Positions 45,523 through 54,283 of a stretch of 64,000 nucleotides of DNA are shown in pieces. The position numbers were made by a program, and so were the translations under genes. The first letter of the stretch is position 1, and every line of letters begins with the position of its first letter. The notes below the pieces were generated by a model. That model was given only the letters and a program-made list of their open reading frames with translations. It searched no databases and was not told where the DNA came from. Origin of the DNA: Paenibacillus sp. 37. GTDB lineage: Bacteria > Bacillota > Bacilli > Paenibacillales > Paenibacillaceae. The DNA lies in the NCBI RefSeq assembly GCF_008386395.1, contig NZ_CP043761.1:2108001-2172000 (forward strand), given 5' to 3'.

Positions 45523-46278
45523 ATGAAGGACCTCATTCACATTGAAAATCTTAATTTATATTATGATACGCATCACGCGCTTAAAAATATATCGATGGAT
45601 CTGCCGGAAAAAACCGTTACTGCGTTCATCGGGCCGTCAGGTTGTGGTAAATCGACATTGCTTCGCACGTTAAACCGGATGAATGACATGATTCCGGGTG
45701 TTCGTGTGGAAGGACAGGTTATGCTGAGTGGCTCCGATATCTACAGTAACGAGATTGAAGTGGAGACACTGCGTAAACGAGTTGGCATGGTGTTCCAACA
45801 ACCGAACCCTTTTCCAAAATCCATATACGATAACGTCGCTTATGGACCGCGCTTGCACGGGGTAACCCAAAAGGCTGAACTGGATCAGTTGGTGGAACAA
45901 AGTCTTGTCCATGCTGCCCTATGGGATGAAGTGAAGGATGTTTTGAAAAAGTCGGCACTTAGTTTGTCTGGCGGACAACAACAGCGTCTCTGTATTGCGC
46001 GGGCGCTGGCTGTACAGCCTGACGTTCTGCTGATGGATGAAGCAACGTCTGCACTCGACCCGATCTCCACATTGAAGATTGAGGAGCTGGTGAAGGAATT
46101 GCATCACAAGTACACGATCGTTATGGTTACCCACAATATGCACCAGGCGGCACGGGTATCTGGACGCACGGTATTTTTCCTGAATGGTGAAGTGGTGGAG
46201 GCAGCTGATACGGAGACGTTATTCTCCACACCGCAAGATTCCCGGACCGAGGATTATATATCTGGAAGGTTCGGTTAA
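45523..46278 (+). CDS. pstB: Phosphate ABC transporter ATP-binding protein PstB
   Basis: This 251-residue ATPase drives high-affinity phosphate import. It has Walker [22 protein letters not shown] (the N-R-M-N-D run is typical of PstB), Q-loop [21 protein letters not shown], signature [16 protein letters not shown], Walker [14 protein letters not shown] and switch His in [16 protein letters not shown] 45523 follows AAGGAG. Its usual partners pstS, pstC and pstA are not in the window; only phoU follows. It is expected to be induced through the Pho box upstream. Confidence 0.93.
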   Translation: MKDLIHIENLNLYYDTHHALKNISMDLPEKTVTAFIGPSGCGKSTLLRTLNRMNDMIPGVRVEGQVMLSGSDIYSNEIEVETLRKRVGMVFQQPNPFPKSIYDNVAYGPRLHGVTQKAELDQLVEQSLVHAALWDEVKDVLKKSALSLSGGQQQRLCIARALAVQPDVLLMDEATSALDPISTLKIEELVKELHHKYTIVMVTHNMHQAARVSGRTVFFLNGEVVEAADTETLFSTPQDSRTEDYISGRFG

Positions 46279-46341
46279 GCGAGCTGAATTGGAATGATCC
46301 CGGCATACCCGGAGATGATGGATAAGGAGGACATGAAATCT

Positions 46342-47001
46342 ATGATTCGCAGAAAAGAATTTGATCAGGAGCTTGAAGAGCTGCGTACCTTGCTCAAACA
46401 AATGGGTGAACATGTAGGAGCAGCATTGGATGGTGCTATTGAGAGTTTACAAACGATGAACGCGGAGAAAGCTCAGGTCATCATCAAGAATGATGCGAAT
46501 CTGAATGCCCTTGAAGACAAAATTATGGAACTTGGCTCCAAACTGATCATCACACAACAGCCGGTGGCGAAGGATCTCAGACGTATTATCGTGGCATTCA
46601 AAATCTCCAGTGATCTGGAGCGTATGGGAGATCTTGCGCTCGATGTGGCGAAGGTGACACTCCGGATGGATGGACAGAAGCTGATTAAACCTCTGGTGGA
46701 TATCCCGCAAATGGCAGAAATCGTGAAATCCATGATTGATGAATCCATTGAATCTTTCCTGAAAGAAAACACAGATCTGGCCTATAAAATGGCTCAGACA
46801 GACGATCAGGTCGATCAACTGTACAGCCACATGATCAGTGATCTCTACACGTTAATGACAGAGCATCCTAATCAGGCTTCACAGGCTATGCTGCTGATGA
46901 TGGTTGGACGTTACATTGAACGTATTGGCGATCATGCAACCAATATTGGTGAGAGCACGGTGTACCTGGTGACAGGTAAACGTCCGGATCTGAATCAATA
47001 G
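46342..47001 (+). CDS. phoU: Phosphate transport regulator PhoU
   Basis: This 219-residue all-helical protein is built from two repeats, each with a metal-binding E/DxxxD-type helix (LEDKIMELGSKLI with KDLRRIIVAFKISSDLERMGD, and the second IERIGDHATNIGE). It restrains Pho signalling when phosphate is plentiful, through PstB and PhoR. ATG 46342 gives the standard family N-terminus MIRRKEFDQELEEL, with AAGGAGG 11 bases upstream. It lies 63 bases after pstB in the same unit. Confidence 0.93.
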   Translation: MIRRKEFDQELEELRTLLKQMGEHVGAALDGAIESLQTMNAEKAQVIIKNDANLNALEDKIMELGSKLIITQQPVAKDLRRIIVAFKISSDLERMGDLALDVAKVTLRMDGQKLIKPLVDIPQMAEIVKSMIDESIESFLKENTDLAYKMAQTDDQVDQLYSHMISDLYTLMTEHPNQASQAMLLMMVGRYIERIGDHATNIGESTVYLVTGKRPDLNQ

Positions 47002-47063
47002 GAAGAGCATTACTTTGGAATTGGGGAATCAGTGCTGATTAAGTAATGCAATCATATGAATGG

Positions 47064-47122
47064 AAAAGAACTTTCTCTCAGGTAGACTGTGTACAGCTGT
47101 CTGTGGAGAAGGTTCTTTTTTG
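47064..47122 (+). terminator. Terminator after phoU
   Basis: AAGAACTTTCTC pairs with GAGAAGGTTCTT (one G-U pair), followed by T. Confidence 0.85.
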
Positions 47123-47235
47123 CGATTAAATGTGAAGTGAAAGAGGCTATTCTTTTTGATGTGACAGGTGGGTATGGTATCATGAGAGTAGATGTAAATT
47201 GAAGAGGTTGACCATATAATACGCGAGGTGCTGGA

Positions 47236-49890
47236 ATGGACAAGTTTATTCTCATAGATGGAAATAGCATTATTTACAGGGCGTTTTTTGCAATGCCGCC
47301 TCTGACCAACTCGAAAGGTCTGCATACCAATGCGGTATATGGCTTCACCACGATGCTGCTGAGATTGCTTGAAGAGCATAAGCCTACCCATGTTATGGTT
47401 GCATTTGATGCAGGCAAAATCACGTTCCGCCACGAAGGGTATCAGGAATACAAGGGTGGACGGGAGAAAACACCACCAGAGTTGTCAGAGCAATTCCCTT
47501 TGCTCAAAGAACTGCTGAAAGGACTTGGCATCGCTCAGTTTGAGCTGGCTGGATTCGAAGCGGATGACATCATCGGAACGTTAACCAAACGCGCAGATGA
47601 AGCGGGCAGACAGGTGCTCGTTGTATCGGGTGACAAAGATATGTTGCAGCTCGCCTCCGAACATGTACATATCGGGCTGACGCGCAAAGGGGTAACCGAT
47701 ATTGAGCTGTATGATCCTGCTCAGATTAAGGAGCGTTATGGTCTGACGCCGCTGCAAATCATTGATCTCAAGGGCCTGATGGGCGATGCGTCCGATAATA
47801 TTCCGGGTATTCCCGGGGTCGGAGAGAAAACAGCGTTGAAGCTGCTGCACCAGTTCGGATCGGTAGAGGATGTGCTGAACGGTACAAGTGAGCTGAAAGG
47901 CAAGATGAAAGAAAAGATCGAGGCCCATGCCGAAGATGCTCGGATGAGCAAACAACTCGCGACGATTCACCGGGAAGTTCCGCTGGAGCAGACGTGGGAG
48001 GATATGCAATTTGCTGGTTTAAAAGAAGAACATGCTGGCCCTGCATTGGCGAAGCTGGAATTCAAATCCTTGCTCGAACGCCTGTCGTTCAGTGGCAGCA
48101 TTGGTTCTGAACAGGAAGCGGTCCCTGCTGCCGAGGTGGAGTCTTCCATAGCAACAGAGGACAACATAAGCGAGCTGTTCAGTTCCCTCGATTCCATTGA
48201 TGTCCTCCATGTGGAGACACACGGTGATAACCCGCATCAGGCGAAACTGATTGGACTAGCTGTAGGTTCTGCTGGAACATATACGTTCTTATCTCCCGAA
48301 TTGCTTCATTCCGAGGCAGCGGCTCCGGTGCGGGCATGGCTTGGTAATTCAGACCAGCCAAAGCGCGGGTATGATCTTCATCGTGTTGACCTAGCCCTGC
48401 ATGCGCATGGCATTGAATTCGCTGGTGCGTCATTTGATGTACAACTGGCTGCGTATTTGCTTGATCCAACGGAATCCAACCAGACGATTAGTGGACTCAC
48501 GACCAAGTATGGTCTGCCGTCACTTGTGGAGGATGACACGGTTATGGGCAAAGGGGCCAAGTACAAGGTACCCGAAGCAGCTGTGCTGGGCGATTTCCTC
48601 TGCCGGAAAGCTGCTGCCGTGGCAGCGATTATTCCGCTTCAGGAACAGGCGCTGGAGGGCGATGAGATGAACTCACTTTTCCACGAGCTGGAGATGCCGT
48701 TGTCGCGTATTCTGGCAGATATGGAGAAGCAGGGGATTAAGGCTAACACAGCCGATCTGCAGGCGCTGGGAAGTGAATTTGAAGAGCATATCAGCAGACT
48801 CATGGCTGAAATCTACAAGTTGTCAGGGACAGAATTCAATCTGAATTCACCGAAGCAACTGGGTGAGATTTTATTTGATAGACTAGGATTGCCAGTGGTG
48901 AAAAAAACAAAAACGGGTTATTCCACAGATGCTGAAGTATTGGAAAAATTGGCTCCTTATAATGATGTGGTTAAGCATATTCTGCAATATCGTCAGCTTG
49001 CCAAGTTGCAATCCACTTATGTGGAAGGATTACTCAAAGAGATATCCGATCGGGATGGCAAGGTGCATACGTATTATCGTCAGACCATTGCTGCAACGGG
49101 ACGACTTAGCAGTCAATTCCCGAACTTGCAGAACATTCCGATTCGGATGGAAGAAGGTCGCAAAATCCGGAAGGTATTTGTTCCTTCCGAACCCGGATGG
49201 TCCATTTTGGCGGCAGACTATTCCCAGATTGAACTGCGTGTACTGGCACATATTTCGGATGATGAGCGCTTGAAGGAAGCATTTGTCAACGATATGGATA
49301 TTCATACAAAGACCGCTTCGGATGTATTCGGTGTGAAGCCTGAAGATGTGGATGGGGATATGCGTCGTTCCGCCAAGGCAGTTAACTTTGGTATCGTGTA
49401 TGGAATAAGTGATTATGGCTTGTCACAGAACCTGCATATTACACGTAAAGAGGCTGCCCAGTTTATTGATCAGTATTTTGAAGTGTTCCAGGGTGTCCGC
49501 CGATATATGGATGACATTGTGAAGGAAGCTCGTCAGGATGGTTACGTTAAAACGTTGTTGGAACGACGTCGTTACCTGCCAGAGATTAATGCCAGTAACT
49601 TCAATCTGCGTTCCTTCGCAGAGCGTACGGCGATGAATACACCGATTCAGGGAACAGCGGCAGATATCATCAAGCTGGCCATGGTACAGATGGATGAAGC
49701 GCTGCGGGAACGCGAGTTGAAGAGTCGTATGTTGCTTCAGGTGCACGATGAACTTGTATTCGAAGTGCCTGCGGATGAATTGGAACTGATGAAAGAGTTA
49801 GTGCCTTCTGTTATGGAAAAAGCATTGGAACTGTCGGTTCCGCTGAAAGCAGAAGTCAGCTTCGGTGATAACTGGTACGAAGCGAAATAA
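47236..49890 (+). CDS. polA: DNA polymerase I
   Basis: This 884-residue protein has a 5'-3' exonuclease domain (about 1-290; LIDGNSIIYRAFFAMPPL, GFEADDIIGTL, SGDKDMLQL, GIPGVGEKTALKLL). An exonuclease-like domain follows (about 305-475) whose expected catalytic DxE is replaced (VLHVETHGDN), as in the proofreading-deficient Bacillus enzymes. The polymerase domain holds motif A AADYSQIELRVLAHIS, motif B RRSAKAVNFGIVYGISDYG and motif C QVHDELVFEVP. It acts in Okazaki fragment processing and repair. ATG 47236 follows GAGGTG. Confidence 0.97.
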   Translation: MDKFILIDGNSIIYRAFFAMPPLTNSKGLHTNAVYGFTTMLLRLLEEHKPTHVMVAFDAGKITFRHEGYQEYKGGREKTPPELSEQFPLLKELLKGLGIAQFELAGFEADDIIGTLTKRADEAGRQVLVVSGDKDMLQLASEHVHIGLTRKGVTDIELYDPAQIKERYGLTPLQIIDLKGLMGDASDNIPGIPGVGEKTALKLLHQFGSVEDVLNGTSELKGKMKEKIEAHAEDARMSKQLATIHREVPLEQTWEDMQFAGLKEEHAGPALAKLEFKSLLERLSFSGSIGSEQEAVPAAEVESSIATEDNISELFSSLDSIDVLHVETHGDNPHQAKLIGLAVGSAGTYTFLSPELLHSEAAAPVRAWLGNSDQPKRGYDLHRVDLALHAHGIEFAGASFDVQLAAYLLDPTESNQTISGLTTKYGLPSLVEDDTVMGKGAKYKVPEAAVLGDFLCRKAAAVAAIIPLQEQALEGDEMNSLFHELEMPLSRILADMEKQGIKANTADLQALGSEFEEHISRLMAEIYKLSGTEFNLNSPKQLGEILFDRLGLPVVKKTKTGYSTDAEVLEKLAPYNDVVKHILQYRQLAKLQSTYVEGLLKEISDRDGKVHTYYRQTIAATGRLSSQFPNLQNIPIRMEEGRKIRKVFVPSEPGWSILAADYSQIELRVLAHISDDERLKEAFVNDMDIHTKTASDVFGVKPEDVDGDMRRSAKAVNFGIVYGISDYGLSQNLHITRKEAAQFIDQYFEVFQGVRRYMDDIVKEARQDGYVKTLLERRRYLPEINASNFNLRSFAERTAMNTPIQGTAADIIKLAMVQMDEALRERELKSRMLLQVHDELVFEVPADELELMKELVPSVMEKALELSVPLKAEVSFGDNWYEAK

Positions 49891-50008
49891 ATCAAGCGCC
49901 GCGCGGTTTTTCCGGTATTTTACAAAAGGCCTTTCCATGTATGCGATATAAGAAAAGGGTCCCGCTGAGCGCCATCTTCCGTTATAATATAGGGGAGGTG
50001 AGAACATC

Positions 50009-50836
50009 ATGCCGGAATTACCGGAAGTCGAAACAGTCAGAAGAACATTGAATCAACTTATTGTGGGCAAAACGATTGATCATGTTACCGTTAGCTTGCC
50101 GCGGATTATTCAGCGGCCGGACGACATAGATGCATTTGCAATGGAACTCGCGGGACATACCGTCATTGGGGTGGAGCGCCGCGGCAAGTTTTTGCGTATT
50201 TTGCTGGACGGGCTGGTGCTTGTCTCCCATCTGCGGATGGAAGGAAGGTACGGTGTGTACGAGCAACATGAAGATGTGGAGAAACATACACATGTGATCT
50301 TCCATTTTAATGATGGTACGGAATTGCGTTATAAGGACGTGCGTCAGTTCGGTACGATGCATCTGTTTAATGCAGGTGAGGAACTGGTGTCCAAACCTTT
50401 GCTGAAGCTGGGACTGGAGCCGCTTGATCCAGCCTTTACGGTAACTGCATTCCGCGAGGCGGTTGGCAAGCGTACAACCAAAATCAAGGCTGTACTTTTA
50501 AATCAGGCATATGTGGTTGGTATCGGGAATATTTATGTGGACGAGGCTTTATTTCGTGCAGGTATCCATCCCGAGACCATTGCCAAGACACTGACTGAAG
50601 CTCAGTTAACGGTACTCCATGAAGCGATTGTGGCTACGTTGCAAGATGCAGTGAATGCAGGTGGATCTTCCATTAAGTCCTATGTGAATGGACAGGGTGA
50701 GATGGGGATGTTCCAGCATCAACTGAAAATCTATGGACGCAAATCAGAACCTTGTACAACTTGTGGTACGTTAATTGAAAAAACGGTGGTTGGTGGCCGT
50801 GGCACGCATTTTTGTCCGAACTGTCAGCTGCTGTAA
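50009..50836 (+). CDS. mutM: Formamidopyrimidine-DNA glycosylase
   Basis: This 275-residue bifunctional glycosylase/AP lyase removes 8-oxoguanine. The N-terminus MPELPEVETVRR supplies Pro2 and Glu3 as catalytic residues. An HxTH-like helix-two-turn-helix lies in VVGIGNIYVDEALFRAGIHP, and a four-Cys zinc finger closes the protein (PCTTCGTLIEK and FCPNCQ). ATG 50009 follows GGGGAGGTG. It lies in the conserved polA-mutM-ytaF-coaE order. Confidence 0.97.
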   Translation: MPELPEVETVRRTLNQLIVGKTIDHVTVSLPRIIQRPDDIDAFAMELAGHTVIGVERRGKFLRILLDGLVLVSHLRMEGRYGVYEQHEDVEKHTHVIFHFNDGTELRYKDVRQFGTMHLFNAGEELVSKPLLKLGLEPLDPAFTVTAFREAVGKRTTKIKAVLLNQAYVVGIGNIYVDEALFRAGIHPETIAKTLTEAQLTVLHEAIVATLQDAVNAGGSSIKSYVNGQGEMGMFQHQLKIYGRKSEPCTTCGTLIEKTVVGGRGTHFCPNCQLL

Positions 50837-50978
50837 CATGAACTGAATGAACGAAATGATGAAATCATAGCACCCTTGGATTCCTCCCTCCATATACTGA
50901 TATGGCAGAAATAAGCGGGCGTATACCCATACTGGCATCTTCAGTTGGCACGAGTACCGCACAGAGGAGGAGTCCGGG

Positions 50979-51758
50979 GTGCTGCATCATTTTATTTCAT
51001 TGCTGGCGCTTGCTTTGGCGCTTAGTTTAGATGGTTTTGGAGTCGGGATTACATATGGGTTACGGAGGACTAAGATTCCCCTGTTATCTATCGCTGTTAT
51101 TTCGATCTGTTCGGGATTGGTTATTGCCTTGTCGATGCAAGTTGGTGTGCTGTTGTCCCATGTCGTGTCACCGGATATCGCTTCCATTGTGGGCGCCGTT
51201 ATATTAATAGGCATTGGTGCATGGTCACTGTTGCAACTTATTCGAAAGCAAGGAAAAGAACAGCTGGAAACAGGCATCGTAACGGTTGAGGGAGCAGGAG
51301 AAACAACGGTTAATGCGCTGGGGAAAAACGTACAAGGGACGCTGCCGGATTCCAAGGGCAGGAATCAGGTACTTGCACTGGATCTGGAGCAATCGGCTTC
51401 GGGTGATTCTCTCGAACGAATGGTATTTACACTGGAGCTGCGTAAGCTGGGGGTCGTCATTCAGATCCTTCGCAGCCCTTCCAAGGCGGATATGGATAAC
51501 TCGGGAAGTATATCTGCTCAGGAAGCGATGTGGCTTGGTATTGCCCTGTCTCTGGATGCGTTTGGAGCAGGTTTGGGAGCGGCACTTCTGGGATTCCCTA
51601 CACTATGGACAGCACTCATTATTGCACTGTTTAGTGGGGCGTTTCTGTCACTCGGCATGAAGGTTGGACTACGATTCTCAGCCCTGCGCTGGATGCGAAG
51701 ACTATCTGTATTGCCAGCACTATTGTTAATGATTATGGGAATAATGAAGTTGTTATGA
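50979..51758 (+). CDS. ytaF: Sporulation membrane protein YtaF (MntP/DUF204-like)
   Basis: This 259-residue protein has two groups of three membrane segments separated by a long polar loop (about residues 85-175). Each half carries a LALALSLDGFGVGITYG-like and ALSLDAFGAGLGAALLG repeat with conserved Asp, as in MntP-type exporters. In the loop, DMDNSGSISAQEAM resembles an EF-hand-like acidic turn. Position between mutM and coaE is the same as in B. subtilis. GTG 50979 follows GAGGAGG. Function in sporulation is unknown. Confidence 0.88.
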   Translation: MLHHFISLLALALALSLDGFGVGITYGLRRTKIPLLSIAVISICSGLVIALSMQVGVLLSHVVSPDIASIVGAVILIGIGAWSLLQLIRKQGKEQLETGIVTVEGAGETTVNALGKNVQGTLPDSKGRNQVLALDLEQSASGDSLERMVFTLELRKLGVVIQILRSPSKADMDNSGSISAQEAMWLGIALSLDAFGAGLGAALLGFPTLWTALIIALFSGAFLSLGMKVGLRFSALRWMRRLSVLPALLLMIMGIMKLL

Positions 51759-51767
51759 GGTGAAACG

Positions 51768-52364
51768 ATGAATATAGGCTTAACCGGCGGGATCGCGACA
51801 GGCAAAAGTAGTGTTTCCGCCTATCTCGCCAGTAAGGGAGCGTTGCTCATCGATGCAGACGTTATTGCCCGGGAAGTTATGATGCCCGGGCATCCCGTGT
51901 TGGCCGCCGCTGTTAAGCGGTTTGGACAAGCCATACTGAACGAAGATGGAACACTGGATCGGAAAAAGCTTGGAAGTATTGTTTTTCAACAACCTGAGGA
52001 ACGAAAGGCACTTGAGGCTATTACACATCCGGCGATCCGAAGAGAGATGCGCGAACGGGCTGCTGCATACGAATTGCAACATCCGGATAAACTTGTGGTG
52101 TCTGATATTCCTTTGCTGTACGAATCGGGTCTGGAGGATGGTTTCGAGGAAGTCATGGTAGTATATGTCCCGAGATCGGTGCAACGAGATCGCTTGATGA
52201 GTCGGGATGGAATGACTGCAGCACAGGCTGAGGCTCGAATGGATGTACAGATGGATATTGAGCGCAAAAAGCAGCTGGCAGACATTGTCATCGATAACAG
52301 CGGTTTATGGACTGAGACGGAGCAGCAAATTGACTCATATCTACAGCGTAAGGGTTTGTTATGA
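51768..52364 (+). CDS. coaE: Dephospho-CoA kinase
   Basis: This 198-residue enzyme phosphorylates dephospho-CoA, the last step of CoA synthesis. It has P-loop IGLTGGIATGKSSVSAYL, LIDADVIAREVM, the base-binding HPAIRREMRER and SDIPLLYESGLED. It starts nine bases after ytaF and overlaps the next gene by four bases (ATGA), so it is part of an operon. Confidence 0.96.
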   Translation: MNIGLTGGIATGKSSVSAYLASKGALLIDADVIAREVMMPGHPVLAAAVKRFGQAILNEDGTLDRKKLGSIVFQQPEERKALEAITHPAIRREMRERAAAYELQHPDKLVVSDIPLLYESGLEDGFEEVMVVYVPRSVQRDRLMSRDGMTAAQAEARMDVQMDIERKKQLADIVIDNSGLWTETEQQIDSYLQRKGLL

Positions 52365-52924
52365 AAATATTGCGTAAGAAACGTGTCCTGCTGTTGATGT
52401 TTGTGTCCTTTGTACTAGTGTTATTTCTGAATACAAACTGGATGGCATGGTTCTATCCGATTCATTATAAGGAAGAGATTCGTGCCCAATCTCAGAGTTA
52501 TGAGGTTGATCCGTTTCTGATTGCTTCCATTATCAAGGTGGAGACCAATTTCAAGACAAGCAAAGAATCCAAACGAGGTGCCATTGGGCTCATGCAACTG
52601 ATGCCGGACACGGCGAATTGGATACTGGAACAAGCCAAAATTCCCGACACTTCGCTGGAGGAATTGAAGCACGAGCCTGAACGCAATATTCAATTAGGCA
52701 CATGGTATCTGCGGAATCTGTCCGATCAATTCGATGGCAATGAAGCAGTGATGATCGCTGCCTATAATGCGGGACCAGGCAAAGTAAACAGTTGGCTTAG
52801 AGATGGTGTATGGGATGGCTCGTTCGATACAGTGAAAGATATTCCGTTTGGTGAGACGCGTCACTATGTACAAAGGGTCATTTACTATTATAATCAGTAT
52901 GTAAAGATCTATAATACGTTCTAA
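52361..52924 (+). CDS. Membrane-anchored lytic transglycosylase (SLT domain)
   Basis: This 187-residue protein has an N-terminal anchor (RVLLLMFVSFVLVLFL), then a Slt70-type domain with the catalytic Glu in IASIIKVETNFKTS, the GAIGLMQLMPDTA motif, ERNIQLGTWYLRNL and MIAAYNAGPGKVNSWL. It should cut peptidoglycan glycan strands outside the membrane, forming 1,6-anhydro ends. It is translationally coupled to coaE. Confidence 0.93.
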   Translation: MKILRKKRVLLLMFVSFVLVLFLNTNWMAWFYPIHYKEEIRAQSQSYEVDPFLIASIIKVETNFKTSKESKRGAIGLMQLMPDTANWILEQAKIPDTSLEELKHEPERNIQLGTWYLRNLSDQFDGNEAVMIAAYNAGPGKVNSWLRDGVWDGSFDTVKDIPFGETRHYVQRVIYYYNQYVKIYNTF

Positions 52925-52939
52925 GTATATAAGTAGAAG

Positions 52940-52985
52940 CACAGAGCAGGCCGGTTATTCACCGGCCGCTCCATGCTCCTCTGTG
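52940..52985. terminator. Bidirectional terminator between SLT and SASP genes
   Basis: GGCCGG-TTATTCA-CCGGCC forms the core, with outer CACAGAG/CTCTGTG pairing, between convergent genes. Confidence 0.65.
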
Positions 52986-53006
52986 TAGCGTATTACGATG
53001 CAGATA

Positions 53007-53228
53007 TTATTGGTATTGACCTGCCAATTGCTGTTCTGCAATTGTTACCAGACGCTTCGTGATGTATCCACCGATCGAACCGTTCTCGTAAGAAGTCATG
53101 TTACCTTGGTATCCGTCTTGTGGGATGCTGATTCCGAGTTCTTGAGCAACTTCATATTTCATTTGCTCGAGTGCTGCGGAAGCTTTAGTTACCACCAGGT
53201 TGTTGGAGTTACCGTTGCTTTGTGCCAT
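53007..53228 (-). CDS. Alpha/beta-type small acid-soluble spore protein
   Basis: This 73-residue DNA-coating spore protein has the germination-protease region LEQMKYEVAQELGI, the DNA-binding block QDGYQGNMTSYENGSIGGYI and the C-terminal TKRLVTIAEQQLAG. ATG 53228 follows AGGAGGTGA. It is expressed in the forespore in the family. It confirms that the organism forms spores. Confidence 0.95.
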   Translation of the reverse strand: MAQSNGNSNNLVVTKASAALEQMKYEVAQELGISIPQDGYQGNMTSYENGSIGGYITKRLVTIAEQQLAGQYQ

Positions 53229-53343
53229 TGCTGTTCACCTCCTCGTGAGTTGGTAAAAGTATTATGTCTCGGCAATGCATTTTTCATTACAAAATCAAGA
53301 CAGGGAATATGTGGTAAAAGTAAAACGTGGGAAGTGATCTGAT

Positions 53344-53811
53344 TTGAAGTGTCCTTATTGCGGTTATATGGGTACCAAAGTGCTTGATTCGCGTCCGGCC
53401 AACGAAGCAAAGTCCATTCGTCGTCGCCGTGAGTGTGAGCAGTGTGCCCGAAGATTCACAACGTTTGAGATGATTGAGGAGACTCCACTTATCGTCATTA
53501 AGAAAGATGGCAGTCGTGAAGAGTTCAGCCGGGACAAAATTCTCCGCGGGCTTATTCGTGCCTGTGAGAAACGTCCAGTCTCCGTTGAGACTCTGGAGAT
53601 GATGGTATCTGAAGTAGAGAAATCTCTGCGTAATACAGCTGATGCTGAAGTGGAGAGTCGCCAGATTGGTGAGCTATTGATGGAACAGTTGTTTCCAGTC
53701 GATGAAGTGGCATATGTCCGTTTCGCGTCGGTATATCGCCAGTTCAAAGATATCAATATGTTCATGAAAGAACTGAAATCCCTGTTGTCCAAAGATAATC
53801 TGGAGGATTAG
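53344..53811 (+). CDS. nrdR: Transcriptional repressor NrdR
   Basis: This 155-residue protein has a zinc ribbon at the very N-terminus ([12 protein letters not shown] and [12 protein letters not shown]) and an ATP-cone domain ([20 protein letters not shown] to about 135). It represses ribonucleotide reductase genes in response to ATP/dATP. TTG 53344 is the start, since the family begins two residues before the first Cys. Length equals the usual 150-155. Confidence 0.96.
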   Translation: MKCPYCGYMGTKVLDSRPANEAKSIRRRRECEQCARRFTTFEMIEETPLIVIKKDGSREEFSRDKILRGLIRACEKRPVSVETLEMMVSEVEKSLRNTADAEVESRQIGELLMEQLFPVDEVAYVRFASVYRQFKDINMFMKELKSLLSKDNLED

Positions 53812-53911
53812 TGAAGTGGGGAAAGGGAGAAGAGCAGTCTGGAGTTCCAGTCCGTGCGTGCCAGTGAAATCGATTGTTCTTCTCCAATCACTCTGGATCT
53901 TAAAAATTTGA

Positions 53912-53940
53912 TTGACAGCGAAAGCTGGATTTTATATGAT
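53912..53940 (+). promoter_or_regulatory. Promoter of the tRNA-Ala gene
   Basis: TTGACA (53912-53917), 17 bases, TATGAT (53935-53940), about 57 bases before the tRNA: a near-consensus housekeeping promoter. Confidence 0.8.
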
Positions 53941-53996
53941 ATAGGAGTCGCCTGTGGAACGTAGCAGTGTTGGACAAGTTTTCTATTTCATATCCT

Positions 53997-54069
53997 GGGG
54001 CCTTAGCTCAGCTGGGAGAGCGCATCGCTGGCAGCGATGAGGTCAGGGGTTCGATCCCCCTAGGCTCCA
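53997..54069 (+). tRNA. tRNA-Ala (anticodon GGC)
   Basis: 73 bases fold as a cloverleaf: acceptor GGGGCCT/AGGCTCC, D arm GCTCAGCTGGGAGAGC, anticodon stem CATCG/CGATG with loop CTGGCAG (anticodon GGC), T arm AGGGG-TTCGATC-CCCCT, discriminator A. CCA is not encoded. It has its own promoter and terminator. Confidence 0.95.
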
Positions 54070-54076
54070 TAATTAA

Positions 54077-54111
54077 GAACGCCATCACATTATTGTGATG
54101 GCGTTTTTTTT
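54077..54111 (+). terminator. Terminator after the tRNA gene
   Basis: AACGCCATCACA pairs with TGTGATGGCGTT over a short loop, followed by T. Confidence 0.9.
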
Positions 54112-54156
54112 GTGGAGAAATAAATCAGAAACATGCATTAATATAAGTAGAATTTT

Positions 54157-54182
54157 TGGACTTGGGGACGAGCTTGGGGACG
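54157..54182. repeat. 12-base direct repeat downstream of tRNA-Ala
   Basis: CTTGGGGACGA occurs twice in tandem. It lies about 90 bases beyond the tRNA 3' end, in a short non-coding stretch before the accessory genes. It may be a relic of an integrated element, but no integrase is present. Confidence 0.4.
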
Positions 54183-54224
54183 AATATTCTAGACGTCAAA
54201 AAAAGTACAGTTTGAAAACAAGGA

Positions 54225-54262
54225 GACCCTTCCGGCTAGATATTGTCCAGCCGGGAGGGGTC
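54225..54262 (-). terminator. Terminator of the SLH-anchored esterase-like gene
   Basis: GACCCTTCCGGCT pairs with AGCCGGGAGGGGTC. On the minus strand it is followed by a T-rich stretch. Confidence 0.7.
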
Positions 54263-54283
54263 ACCTTAATTCTGTATACGCTT

